NCBI GenBank assembly: GCA_003158495.1
Contig: PMJT01000265.1
Location: 5,583-22,234 of the forward strand
Source: Chloroflexota bacterium
Lineage (GTDB): Bacteria > Chloroflexota > Limnocylindria > Limnocylindrales > CSP1-4
Direction of reading: 5' to 3'
Length of the DNA stretch: 16,652 nt
The notes below the pieces were generated by a model. That model saw only the letters and a program-made list of their open reading frames with translations, was not told the origin of the DNA and did no database searches. Made by a program: the position numbers and the translations under genes. Below are positions 6,521 to 13,601 of this stretch, one piece after another (within the stretch, counting starts at the first letter, position 1; each line of letters starts with the position of its first letter).

Positions 6521-7888
6521 CTAGAGCGATTCCCGCAGGATCGCGGCGATTTCGTCGTCGGTGAGGACTACGGGGTTGGTCTTCATGCTGCTGCCACGCG
6601 AGTCGGCGACGAGGGCGGCGATCGACGATTCGGTGATGCCGAAGGCCGACAGGCGCGGGACGCCGAGGCGGGCGGTCAGCTGCTCCAGCGCGGGGACGAG
6701 GGCCGAGCGCGCTTCCCGATCGTCGCCACTGGCACGGCCGCTGAACATCCAGCCTGCCACGGCGTACCGGCTGAGCGCACGGTTCTCCGGGTCACGCTCC
6801 TCCAGGGCGGCGATGTTCATCCGCGTGGCGGCGACGAGCGTGGCCCCGCAGGCCACACCGTGGGGAATCGTGTACTGGGCGCCCAGTGGCGAGGCGAGGC
6901 CGTGGACGGCGCCCAGCCCGGCCTGGGCCAGGCAGATCCCCGAACACAGCGCGGCATAAGCCATTCGTTCGCGGGCAGCAGCCGCCGCGGAACGTGGAGC
7001 TGCCGCTCCCCTGCCGGCGGCCGCTTCCTCGAACCACGGCTGGAGCCCATCGCGGACGCAGCCGAGGCCGGAGAGGGCGAGCGCATCGGTGAACGGGTTC
7101 GCTTTGGTCGACACGTATGACTCGAGCAGCTGCGTCAGCGCGTCCATGCCGTTGCCGGCGATCAGCTCGGGCGGGCAGGCGGCCAGCAGATCCGGGTCAA
7201 GGATCGCGACTCGCGCCACGATCATCTCGTCGCGGAACGACTTCTTGAAGCCGTCCGGGCCACGGCGACTCAGGACCGCGTTCTTGGTGGCCTCGCTGCC
7301 CGTTCCGGCGGTGGTCGGCACGGCTACGAACGGCACAGCCGGCCCACGATACGGCAGCTGTGTCCCGACGCCTTCGAGGTGATCCATCACGGAGTTGCCC
7401 GGGACAAGCAGGCCGGCAACGGCCTTGGCCGTGTCCAGCACGCTGCCACCGCCGATGCCGACGACGACGTCGATCTGGGCGTGGCCGGCCGCGGCGCCAC
7501 TGCCCGGGACCGAGCCCAGGGCGCCGACCGCGCTACTCGCGCCACTCGCGCTACTCGCGCCACTCCCCCGGTGGCGCGCCACGATCCCATCCACGAGTTC
7601 CGGCGACGGCTCGCCCGAGACGGATTCCAGTTCGACCTGCACGCCCGCCGTCTCCATCGCGACGAGGAGCCGGGTCCAGTCCATCGAGTCGGTGAAGCCG
7701 GGGCCACGGACGACGACGAGCGCGCGACGCCCGAACTCCCGGACCACCGAACCCAGTTGCCCGGTGGTCCCGCTGCCAAACAGGATCCTCGGCAGGCGGG
7801 CGACGGCAAAACCCGGCCAGGGAGCCGGCTCAGCCTTGCCTACCGGGGCGCCCGGGCGCTCGCTTCCGACCGGTTCTTTCGGATCCAT
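6521..7888 (-). CDS. Iron-type (group III) alcohol dehydrogenase family protein
   Basis: This 455-residue protein belongs to the Fe-ADH/dehydroquinate-synthase-like superfamily, which oxidises alcohols or reduces aldehydes with NAD(P). It shows the nucleotide-binding GIGGGSVLDTAKA (144-156), PTTAGTGSE (191-199), GNGMDALTQLLESY (245-258), and VHG with PHG (H329, H343). Asp249, His329 and His343 match metal ligands. The fourth ligand, His in the DALTH motif of FucO, is Gln253 here, as in a known subset with DALTQ. It is longer than the usual 380-400 residues because of two Ala/Gly/Ser-rich insertions (about 108-138 and 288-308). The ATG at 7888 follows the ABM gene stop by 14 bases with SD-like GAGAAGG, so the two are probably co-transcribed. 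Confidence 0.88.
   Translation of the reverse strand: MDPKEPVGSERPGAPVGKAEPAPWPGFAVARLPRILFGSGTTGQLGSVVREFGRRALVVVRGPGFTDSMDWTRLLVAMETAGVQVELESVSGEPSPELVDGIVARHRGSGASSASGASSAVGALGSVPGSGAAAGHAQIDVVVGIGGGSVLDTAKAVAGLLVPGNSVMDHLEGVGTQLPYRGPAVPFVAVPTTAGTGSEATKNAVLSRRGPDGFKKSFRDEMIVARVAILDPDLLAACPPELIAGNGMDALTQLLESYVSTKANPFTDALALSGLGCVRDGLQPWFEEAAAGRGAAAPRSAAAAARERMAYAALCSGICLAQAGLGAVHGLASPLGAQYTIPHGVACGATLVAATRMNIAALEERDPENRALSRYAVAGWMFSGRASGDDREARSALVPALEQLTARLGVPRLSAFGITESSIAALVADSRGSSMKTNPVVLTDDEIAAILRESL
7530..7565. repeat. Two perfect 18-bp tandem copies inside the iron-ADH gene
   Basis: GCGCTACTCGCGCCACTC occurs at 7530-7547 and again at 7548-7565, each made of two 9-bp near-copies. On the minus strand it encodes the Ser/Ala/Gly insertion around residue 110-120 of the dehydrogenase, just before the nucleotide-binding glycine motif. 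It is in frame. Confidence 0.88.
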
Positions 7889-7902
7889 TCGTCGTCGCCT
7901 TC

Positions 7903-8583
7903 TCAGTCGGCCGAGTCGCCGGCCGACGCGTCATCGGCCGAGGTCTCGGTTTCGGGGAAGAGCCCGTCGTAGCGAACTCCCTGGCGTGGCTCCGCCATCC
8001 AGTCGGCGGCCGCGTCGCGCCAGGCCAGGTAGTGCGGAGTTTCCTTGTGAGCCTTCGCCGCGGCCTCGTCGACGTACGCCTCGTAGGCGACGAAGCGGGT
8101 CGGGTCGTCGGCGGACTGGAGAATGTCGAAGCGGAGGTTGCCCGGCTCGCGGACCGAACCCTCGTGGTTCACCCGGATCCCATCGATGAAGTCGCGGACG
8201 TGCTCCGGCTTCACGTGAACGTAGACCATTGTCACGTACATTGGTTCTCCCTTGACTCGGCGCGGCCCGGGCCCAACGGGCAAGTGCCCATCGGCCGGAT
8301 AGAGCCCGTTGAAGCGAACGTTCTCGCGCGGCACGACCATCCAGTCGGCGACCTGTTCGCGGAAGGCCAGCAAGTGCGGCGTCGACGTGTGCGCCTTCGC
8401 CGTCAGTTCGTCGCGGTACGCCATGTAGGTGATGAAGCGGGCGGGGTCGTCCACGGATTCCAGGATGTCAAAACGCACGTTGCCGGGCTCGAGGATCGAC
8501 AGCTCGTGGTTCGTGCGGATGGCGCCGAGGAAGTCGACCACGTGGTCCGGCCTCACCTGGATATGGACGATCGTTACGTACAT
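7903..8583 (-). CDS. Tandem-duplicated antibiotic-biosynthesis-monooxygenase (ABM) domain protein
   Basis: This 226-residue protein is an internal duplication. Residues 1-96 and 115-211 align throughout: MYVTIVHIQVRPDHVVDF with MYVTMVYVHVKPEHVRDF, EPGNVRFDIL with EPGNLRFDIL, and TPHLLAFREQVADWM with TPHYLAWRDAAADWM. Each copy is an ABM/LsrG/YgiN-like ferredoxin fold. Single-domain members dimerise, so this chain could fold as a pseudodimer. Family members are small cofactor-free monooxygenases or isomerases, and the substrate here is unknown. The start ATG at 8583 has SD GGGAGG four bases away. A second ATG at 8241 (Met115) has its own SD, AAGGGAG (8253-8247), so the second domain may also be made alone. 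The C-terminal tail is Asp/Ala/Ser-rich. It is followed after 14 bases by the iron-ADH gene. Confidence 0.88.
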   Translation of the reverse strand: MYVTIVHIQVRPDHVVDFLGAIRTNHELSILEPGNVRFDILESVDDPARFITYMAYRDELTAKAHTSTPHLLAFREQVADWMVVPRENVRFNGLYPADGHLPVGPGPRRVKGEPMYVTMVYVHVKPEHVRDFIDGIRVNHEGSVREPGNLRFDILQSADDPTRFVAYEAYVDEAAAKAHKETPHYLAWRDAAADWMAEPRQGVRYDGLFPETETSADDASAGDSAD

Positions 8584-8835
8584 GCCGCCTCCCGGGAGCC
8601 GCCCGCGCGTGTGGCCGCCGGTCGATCCGAGCCGCCGGGGGCCGGGTTCTTCGAACGGCGGGCCTGCTCAATCATCGGGCATCCGTCGATAGTGGGCGGC
8701 CCGAGTTCACCGGCGATTTGCTCGTGGAGTTGAGTTTCCTGCACCCGCATCCGAAACCACTCAAACTGGCCGCTCCCTTCGGTTTGGCAGCCACTACCGG
8801 CTCGCCTGGGGAACCGGATCCTACTGAGGTAAGTA

Positions 8836-9450
8836 ATGCGTCGCCTGTTCCTGGTCGTGCTCGGCAGCGCGATCCTCATGTCCGCTTGCAGCGCGTCCAG
8901 CCCGGCCGCCAGCAGCGCCCCCACGTCCGCTCCGACCGCCGCCCCGACGGCCGCTCCGACGGCAGGTCCGTCTGTCGTCGCGGGGCCCCCGGATGCCGGG
9001 TGGATCACCTTCGCGCCCGCTGGTGCCGGTTTCACGGGCAAGATCCCGGCCACGCCCAAGCTCACCACCCAGACGTACCAGACCGAGGTCGGCGCGGCGC
9101 CCGCTTCGCTCTGGTCGTACGAGCAGAGCAACGACCTGGCCTACTTCTTCCTCACCGCCAACTATCCGGCGGGTTCGATGACCGGTGTCGCTCCGACCTT
9201 GATCTACAACGGCGCCGTCAACGGTATGACGGGCGGGTCGGCCAACCTGACAATCGCGTCACAGACCGATACGAGCATCGGCGGGCAACCCGGGCAGATC
9301 TTCGAACTGACCGGCACCACGGCCAGTGTCAAGGGGGAGATCGTGATCGTCGGCGACAACCTGTTCGTCGTCTACGTGGCTTACACGTCCAAGATCACGG
9401 ACTTCACCCCGATCGACGCGTTCTTCACGGACTTCCAGCTGAACCCGTAG
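8836..9450 (+). CDS. Putative lipoprotein of unknown function
   Basis: This 204-residue protein starts with a lipoprotein signal: a basic MRR, a hydrophobic run and the lipobox-like LMSAC with Cys18 as the lipidation site (the -3 residue is Met, slightly off consensus). An Ala/Pro/Ser/Thr linker (19-50) leads to a compact domain beginning GWITFAPAGAGFTGKIP and rich in beta strands. This resembles the general PsbP/Mog1-like layout of surface lipoproteins with a W..F.P..G..G..P opening, but I cannot name the family. The start ATG at 8836 follows SD TGAGG by six bases. It stands alone and is followed by a strong terminator. The divergent ABM gene shares its 252-base upstream region. Confidence 0.8.
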   Translation: MRRLFLVVLGSAILMSACSASSPAASSAPTSAPTAAPTAAPTAGPSVVAGPPDAGWITFAPAGAGFTGKIPATPKLTTQTYQTEVGAAPASLWSYEQSNDLAYFFLTANYPAGSMTGVAPTLIYNGAVNGMTGGSANLTIASQTDTSIGGQPGQIFELTGTTASVKGEIVIVGDNLFVVYVAYTSKITDFTPIDAFFTDFQLNP

Positions 9451-9473
9451 CCGCCGGGTCTCTCGCCACAGCG

Positions 9474-9506
9474 AAGCGCCCGGGGCCGCAAGGCTCCGGG
9501 CGCTTT
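9474..9506. terminator. Strong GNRA-capped terminator between convergent genes
   Basis: AAGCGCCCGG (9474-9483) pairs with CCGGGCGCTT (9496-9505). The stem extends through GGCC/GGCT (one G-U pair) to a GCAA tetraloop at 9488-9491, about 14 pairs in all, followed by TTTCGATTCT. It lies 24 bases after the lipoprotein stop and 17 bases from the end of the converging anti-sigma gene. It can fold on either strand and is probably used in both directions. Confidence 0.85.
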
Positions 9507-9522
9507 CGATTCTCCCGATGAG

Positions 9523-10743
9523 TTACGAAGCGTTGGGAAGAGGCGAGTCAATGGGTGGCGGTGGCGCGACCACGGAGGAGCCCGTCCCGGAGGAGGCTCC
9601 GGCCGAAGCTCCACCCGCTCCGACCGATGGGCCCGGCGCGTTGATCGACGTCCCGTTCGACGGAGGCGTCGAGCTGGGACCGACCACACCGAAGGAGGGC
9701 GAGACCTGGAGCACAGCGTCCGAATGCCAGACCACGGAGTCGACGACTATTGCGTCCTGGCAAGCGGTCCGGGTCGCGGCCGGACAGTCGGCCGCGAGCG
9801 GGTCGTTTACGTGGGCTCGAACGACGACGAGTTCGCCCCTGGGTTCGTCGATGCTGCTCTTGGGCGAGAGCTGCTCGCCTCCGATCGTCAGCACGTAGCA
9901 GTACGGGAGCAGTTGCTGTTCGGCTGCGGTCTCATTGATCTGCATCGGGCACGGCGGGACGAGGTCGGGCTTGACGAAGACGCCGCCCAGCAGGAAGCTG
10001 CGCGTAAGGGTTGAGTACGTGGCCTGGTCCGAGGCGCGGTAGACATTCTCGCCTGCGATCTGGGTCGGGATCACCGGCCAGACCACTTCCTCGACCACGA
10101 CCGAGGCGTCGCAGCTGGCCCTGTTGGCCGCGGCGCAGCTCGCAGCTTCGGCGTCGTGCGTGTGGGCGCGCATCACGACCGGGCTGCCCAGCCAGGTCTG
10201 CAGCAACGACGAACTCTTGGGCGCCAACATGACGGCGGGCGCGACCGTAATCCCGACGATCATCGTGCCGCACGACGACTGGATCAGGTGCTGATCGGAA
10301 GAGCCGGACGGTGCGTTCACCTGGGTGGCAAAGCACGATGGCGCGACCAGATACGGCGACGTTCCGAGCAAGAAGCTGCTGCTCAGCTTCTCCCATTCGG
10401 GCTTGTCCGCGATCCGGTAGACGCGCTCGCCGTTGATCTGGTTGGGGATGCCGTCGGGGCCGAACTGGAGGCTGGCTGCGGGCGCTGGACCGGCGGGAGT
10501 CTGCGGATTGGCGGCCAGCCAGCCGCCGGCCACGACGATCGCGCCGACGGCCACGATGGCGACGGCTTCACTGACCAGCCGCAGCTTCATGCGCGGGCGC
10601 GGAGCCCGCTCGCCAGCTTCCAGGGCCGCCAGCCGCATCGTCGGGAAGTCGCGCTCGGCCCGGTCCAGCTCGACTTCGTACAGCCGCGCCAGCTTCTGCG
10701 TGACCTGAGTCTCGGCGGTTCCGCCGTTCGATTCAGTCTTCAT
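9523..10743 (-). CDS. Putative anti-sigma factor with duplicated four-cysteine extracellular module
   Basis: This 406-residue protein has a cytoplasmic N-terminus (1-52) able to bind a sigma factor, one membrane helix (about 57-78, VSEAVAIVAVGAIVVAGGWL), and a large outside part. That part holds two copies of one module. Residues 99-223 start IPNQINGERVYRIAD and end VVVEEVVW; residues 225-339 start IPTQIAGENVYRASD and end AIVVDSVVW. Both contain SFLLG, PKS and V..RAH..D. Four cysteines correspond (137/265, 158/282, 203/320, 211/328). The tail (about 345-406) is Pro/Gly/Ser-rich. I do not recognise the module. The start ATG at 10743 overlaps the upstream sigma gene by 11 bases. The anti-sigma role rests on that pairing and the topology; no zinc-binding HXXXCXXC is seen. 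Confidence 0.75.
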   Translation of the reverse strand: MKTESNGGTAETQVTQKLARLYEVELDRAERDFPTMRLAALEAGERAPRPRMKLRLVSEAVAIVAVGAIVVAGGWLAANPQTPAGPAPAASLQFGPDGIPNQINGERVYRIADKPEWEKLSSSFLLGTSPYLVAPSCFATQVNAPSGSSDQHLIQSSCGTMIVGITVAPAVMLAPKSSSLLQTWLGSPVVMRAHTHDAEAASCAAANRASCDASVVVEEVVWPVIPTQIAGENVYRASDQATYSTLTRSFLLGGVFVKPDLVPPCPMQINETAAEQQLLPYCYVLTIGGEQLSPKSSIDEPRGELVVVRAHVNDPLAADCPAATRTACQDAIVVDSVVWHSDAVLQVSPSFGVVGPSSTPPSNGTSINAPGPSVGAGGASAGASSGTGSSVVAPPPPIDSPLPNAS

Positions 10744-11278
10744 CGAGCCACTCCCGGAGTCGCGCGAGCCCGGTCTTGAGCCGCGCCTTGGCAGTGTTTT
10801 CCGACACACCGAGGGCGGACGCCGTTTCGCGCACTGATAGCCCGACCATGTGGTGCAGGACCACGGCCGCTCGGATCGGCCGGGACAGCCGGCCGAGCGC
10901 CTCGTCGAGCTCGAGCGAGACCGACGTATCGGGGCCGCCCACCGGCAGCTCGTGGACCGTCGGGTCGAAGCGGAGCGTGCGACGCAGCCGCCGCACGACG
11001 CGGAGCGCTTCGCGCGTCTGGACGGTCAGGAGCCAGGCCCGGATGGCCAAAGAGTTCCTGATGGTAGGCGCCGCGCGCAACGCCCGTTCGAAAGTCGTCT
11101 GGACCAGGTCCTGCGCCTCGGCTTCGTCCCGGGTGATTGCCCGGGCCGCGGCCAGGAGCATCGGGCCGTGCGTGTGAAGCGTCGCGATCCATTCCTGGGT
11201 CTGCGCCGCGGCACGATCCCGCTGCAGGACCGGCTCGACCGGTTCGTCCCGATCGAGCGTCGCCGTGATGGCTTTCAT
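10733..11278 (-). CDS. ECF-family RNA polymerase sigma factor
   Basis: This 181-residue protein (from ATG 11278) has a sigma region 2 with the helix DEAEAQDLVQTTFERALRA and the following WLLTVQTREALRVVRRL. It also has a region 4 helix-turn-helix, LSRPIRAAVVLHHMVGLSVR followed by ETASALGVSENTAKARLKTG. It would direct RNA polymerase to a regulon controlled by the overlapping membrane protein downstream. The open frame extends to 11416, but the added residues are not sigma-like, so I start at 11278. No clear SD precedes that ATG, so the start is uncertain. Upstream, CGAAACGG on the minus strand (about 11324-11317) could be part of an autoregulated ECF promoter, but this is speculative. Confidence 0.88.
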   Translation of the reverse strand: MKAITATLDRDEPVEPVLQRDRAAAQTQEWIATLHTHGPMLLAAARAITRDEAEAQDLVQTTFERALRAAPTIRNSLAIRAWLLTVQTREALRVVRRLRRTLRFDPTVHELPVGGPDTSVSLELDEALGRLSRPIRAAVVLHHMVGLSVRETASALGVSENTAKARLKTGLARLREWLDED

Positions 11279-11443
11279 GTCATTAGGAGGCACGAGCAAC
11301 GCCAAATGGGTATGTGGCCGTTTCGAGTTTAGCGGGCGCCACTGCGCCGCTGATGAGACTCGGGCCATCCCCTCGTTGTCGTGGCGACAGCCCCGGTGGA
11401 GTTGAGGCGGAGCCACGCGCCACCGGTGCGTAACGGCCCGGGC

Positions 11444-12007
11444 TCAGACCCGAGCGCGGTCGCCGGCGAGCGTTAGTTCGAACCAGATCGACCGCTCGGG
11501 GTCGATGAGGTTCTCCACGATCCGGCGGATCGACTCCCGGTAAGCCGGCCAGACGGCCAGCTCGAGCGCCTCTTCGGGCGAGACCCAGCGCACGGCATCG
11601 TGCTCGTGCGAAAGCTCCGGTTCGAATGTCGGGCCGACGCGCACGGCGAAAACGGCTGCAGTCACGATGCCCCGAACCGACGGCTCGTGGAACTGATTCA
11701 CCTGGTCGAGGTCGTAAAAGCCGCGGATCTGCTCCGGACCGAAGCCTGTTTCCTCGACCAGCTCTCGTAGTGCGCCGTCGGTCACGGTTTCGCCCGTCTC
11801 CAGCGACCCGGAAACGCACTGCCAGAGCCCGGGCAGGATGCGCCCCGGCGAACGCCGCATCAGCAGGATTTCGAGGTCGAGCTTCGGTGGGCTGGCCGCT
11901 CCGGCCGTCGGCCCGGCAGCCGCTCCGGGGCCGCCTCCGCCGCCACTGGGAGCGCGCCGAAATCGGAAGATCCAGCAGTCGACCAGGTCGGGCCGGAACG
12001 GACTCAC
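11444..12007 (-). CDS. Nudix hydrolase (NudB / dATP pyrophosphohydrolase-like)
   Basis: This 187-residue protein contains a perfect Nudix box (GX5EX7REUXEEXGU) at about 67-89, GSLETGE...RELVEETGF. Before it, PGLWQCVSGSLE is reminiscent of NudB-type enzymes, which hydrolyse nucleoside or dihydroneopterin triphosphates. The true substrate is not determined by this motif. A Gly/Ala/Pro insertion (about 21-41, SGGGGGPGAAAGPTAGAASP) interrupts the first beta hairpin. I chose GTG at 12007 (weak SD GGTGA five bases away), because the sequence upstream in this frame lies antiparallel to no domain and overlaps the c-di-AMP receptor gene. It begins 25 bases after that gene's stop and is probably co-transcribed with it. 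Confidence 0.87.
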   Translation of the reverse strand: MSPFRPDLVDCWIFRFRRAPSGGGGGPGAAAGPTAGAASPPKLDLEILLMRRSPGRILPGLWQCVSGSLETGETVTDGALRELVEETGFGPEQIRGFYDLDQVNQFHEPSVRGIVTAAVFAVRVGPTFEPELSHEHDAVRWVSPEEALELAVWPAYRESIRRIVENLIDPERSIWFELTLAGDRARV

Positions 12008-12032
12008 GACGTCACCGGAGTCGCGCCATCGC

Positions 12033-12362
12033 CTAGATGCGCTCGAGACGCTCGATCGGCAGGACGAAGACGACCGCGCCGCCGACCTCGACTTCGAGTG
12101 GGTAGGGCATGAAGAACTCGCCCGGTTCCATGATCGGCGGGATAGGGCTGACCGTCTGGGTCCGAGCGCGGCAGTTGTCGCGGACAAGCGCGACGACGTC
12201 ATCGACCTTCGAATCCTCGACCCCCACCAGGATGGTCGCGTTCGACTGCTTGAGGAAGCCGCCCGAGCTGTGCAGCCACGTGGCCCGGTATTCGTGGGCC
12301 AGCAGGGCGTCGATCATGACGCGGGCATCTTCGTTGTGAACTACGGCGATGACGAGCTTCAC
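12033..12362 (-). CDS. darA: Cyclic-di-AMP receptor (DarA/PstA, PII-like fold)
   Basis: From GTG at 12362 this gives 109 residues, the standard length of the family. MKLVIAVVHNEDARVMIDAL, then HEYRATWLHSSGGFLKQSNA and TILVGVEDSKVDDVVALVRDNC match the DarA/PstA pattern. The Thr/Ser-Gly-Gly-Phe-Leu loop and Gly-Val-Glu-Asp strand of that family are the ones that contact c-di-AMP in trimers. The protein probably reports c-di-AMP levels to an unknown partner. The open frame continues upstream to 12485, but the extra 41 residues look non-native. A TATACT element six bases before the GTG suggests a leaderless transcript. It lies back to back with a GGDEF-family gene and upstream of a Nudix gene. 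Confidence 0.92.
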   Translation of the reverse strand: MKLVIAVVHNEDARVMIDALLAHEYRATWLHSSGGFLKQSNATILVGVEDSKVDDVVALVRDNCRARTQTVSPIPPIMEPGEFFMPYPLEVEVGGAVVFVLPIERLERI

Positions 12363-12368
12363 CGCCGG

Positions 12369-12374
12369 AGTATA
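12369..12374 (-). promoter_or_regulatory. -10 element (TATACT) placing transcription start at the GTG of the c-di-AMP receptor
   Basis: On the minus strand TATACT is followed by six bases (CCGGCG) and then GTG at 12362. Transcription would normally start six to seven bases after the -10 element, at or next to the GTG, giving a leaderless mRNA. No SD exists upstream of that start. No good -35 was found at the usual distance. Confidence 0.45.
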
Positions 12375-12452
12375 TGCGGCCAATAGGACCGGGCGGGCGC
12401 CAACACGAAAGATTGTGCATAACCACCAGTCGCCCTCGAAGGGGCTGGGCCC

Positions 12453-12458
12453 TACAAT
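12453..12458 (+). promoter_or_regulatory. -10-like element (TACAAT) upstream of the GAF-GGDEF gene
   Basis: TACAAT matches the sigma-70 -10 consensus at five of six positions. It lies 40 bases before the GTG at 12498, leaving room for a short leader with SD GGGGAGG (12486-12492). I could not identify a matching -35 box. Confidence 0.35.
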
Positions 12459-12497
12459 CGCAAAAGGGACTCCCGTCCCGCGCACGGGGAGGTTTCA

Positions 12498-13529
12498 GTG
12501 TCCGGCGAAAAACGGCTTCACAAACGAACCGATGGCCAGCTATTCGCGGCTGCGGCAGCGGCCGTCGCCCGTGGCGACGACCTCGACGACACGCTGGCGG
12601 ACCTGCTCGGCCTGGCTGCCGAACATCTCGGCGCCGCTGCCGGCGCAGCCTACATCGTGGACCCTGACCACGACGAGCTGGAACTGGCGATGACACTGGG
12701 CGTCTCGGACGAGGCGTCCGCGGCCGCGGCTTCGATCGCGCAGCTCTCCGAGAGCCACGATCCACTGGCCGACGTCAATCGATCCCGCCACCCGCTGGAA
12801 GTGGACGACGCCGCTCACGTCGAAATCCTCCGCGGCTCCGCCACGGCCCTGCTCCTGCCGCTCGTCGTGCGGCGTGAGGGCATCGAGATTTCGCTCGGCC
12901 TCATGGCGCTTGGCTTCGGCGGCCCTCTGCCGAGCCACGAAATTCTGATCGGCGCGGAGCCCATCTCGGACCTGGCGGCCGTTGCAATCGAGCGGGCCCT
13001 TGCGCTGTCGCTCGGCTCGGAGCGGGCCGAGTGGTTCGACCGGATCGCGCATACAGACCCACTGACCGGCCTGGCCAATCGCCGCACGCTGGATCGAATG
13101 CTGGAGCTGGAAGTGGCCCGCGCCGGCCGCCAGGGCTTCCCGCTCAGCATCGCCATCGTCGAGGTCGACGGTTTTGCCGAGGTCCAGAAGGTCGGTGGCA
13201 ACGCCGCCGCGGACAACGCCCTGCGCCGCGTGGCCCAGGTGATGGCCGAGTCGGTCCGGCTCATGGACACCGTGGCCCGCTTCGGCAACGACCAGTTCAT
13301 CCTCGTCGCGCCCGGTCCGGACGGGCGCATCGTCGCCGAGCGGCTGGTTCGCGGCGTAGCGGGCCTCCCCGCCATCGACGGCAAGAAGGTGTCGGTCTCC
13401 GCGGGCATTGCCGGTTTCCCGCTCGAAGGACGAACCCCGGAAGAGCTCCTGGCGGTCGCCCAGAAGGCACTGGAACAGGCTCGGGCCGCGGGCGGCGACC
13501 GCGTCGCTGCGCAGGCAGCCGCAGACTAG
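12498..13529 (+). CDS. GAF-GGDEF protein with degenerate active site and intact I-site
   Basis: This 343-residue protein has an N-terminal GAF-like sensor (about 15-172) and a C-terminal GGDEF domain (about 183-335) introduced by HTDPLTGLANRRTLDRML (185-202). The GGDEF signature is GNDQF (263-267). Other substrate positions also drift: the usual D-x-D-x-F reads EVDGF, ND becomes QK, and GD becomes AD. The inhibitory I-site RxxD is present as RLMD (254-257), exactly five residues before the signature. This suggests a c-di-GMP-binding or regulatory protein rather than an active diguanylate cyclase, which is inference. No signal peptide or membrane helix is visible, so it is cytoplasmic. The GTG start has a strong SD, GGGGAGG, five bases away. 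It is divergent from the c-di-AMP receptor. Confidence 0.9.
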   Translation: MSGEKRLHKRTDGQLFAAAAAAVARGDDLDDTLADLLGLAAEHLGAAAGAAYIVDPDHDELELAMTLGVSDEASAAAASIAQLSESHDPLADVNRSRHPLEVDDAAHVEILRGSATALLLPLVVRREGIEISLGLMALGFGGPLPSHEILIGAEPISDLAAVAIERALALSLGSERAEWFDRIAHTDPLTGLANRRTLDRMLELEVARAGRQGFPLSIAIVEVDGFAEVQKVGGNAAADNALRRVAQVMAESVRLMDTVARFGNDQFILVAPGPDGRIVAERLVRGVAGLPAIDGKKVSVSAGIAGFPLEGRTPEELLAVAQKALEQARAAGGDRVAAQAAAD

Positions 13530-13601
13530 ATCCGCGGGGTCAGGAACAGGTCCGGCGGGCTTCGGGCCGGGCGGCCGCGAACTGGGAGGCGGCGCCCGGG
13601 A

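Noticed and set aside
8574..8750. Minus-strand small frame of 58 residues starting MRVQETQLHEQIAGELGPPT
   Set aside because: It begins like a plausible helix, but it has no SD, drifts into Arg/Pro/Ala-rich sequence, and overlaps the start of the well-supported ABM gene in another frame. Conservation would be needed to revive it.
12363..12485. N-terminal extension of the c-di-AMP receptor frame
   Set aside because: The family is about 109 residues and begins exactly at the internal GTG. The extension covers the divergent promoter region.
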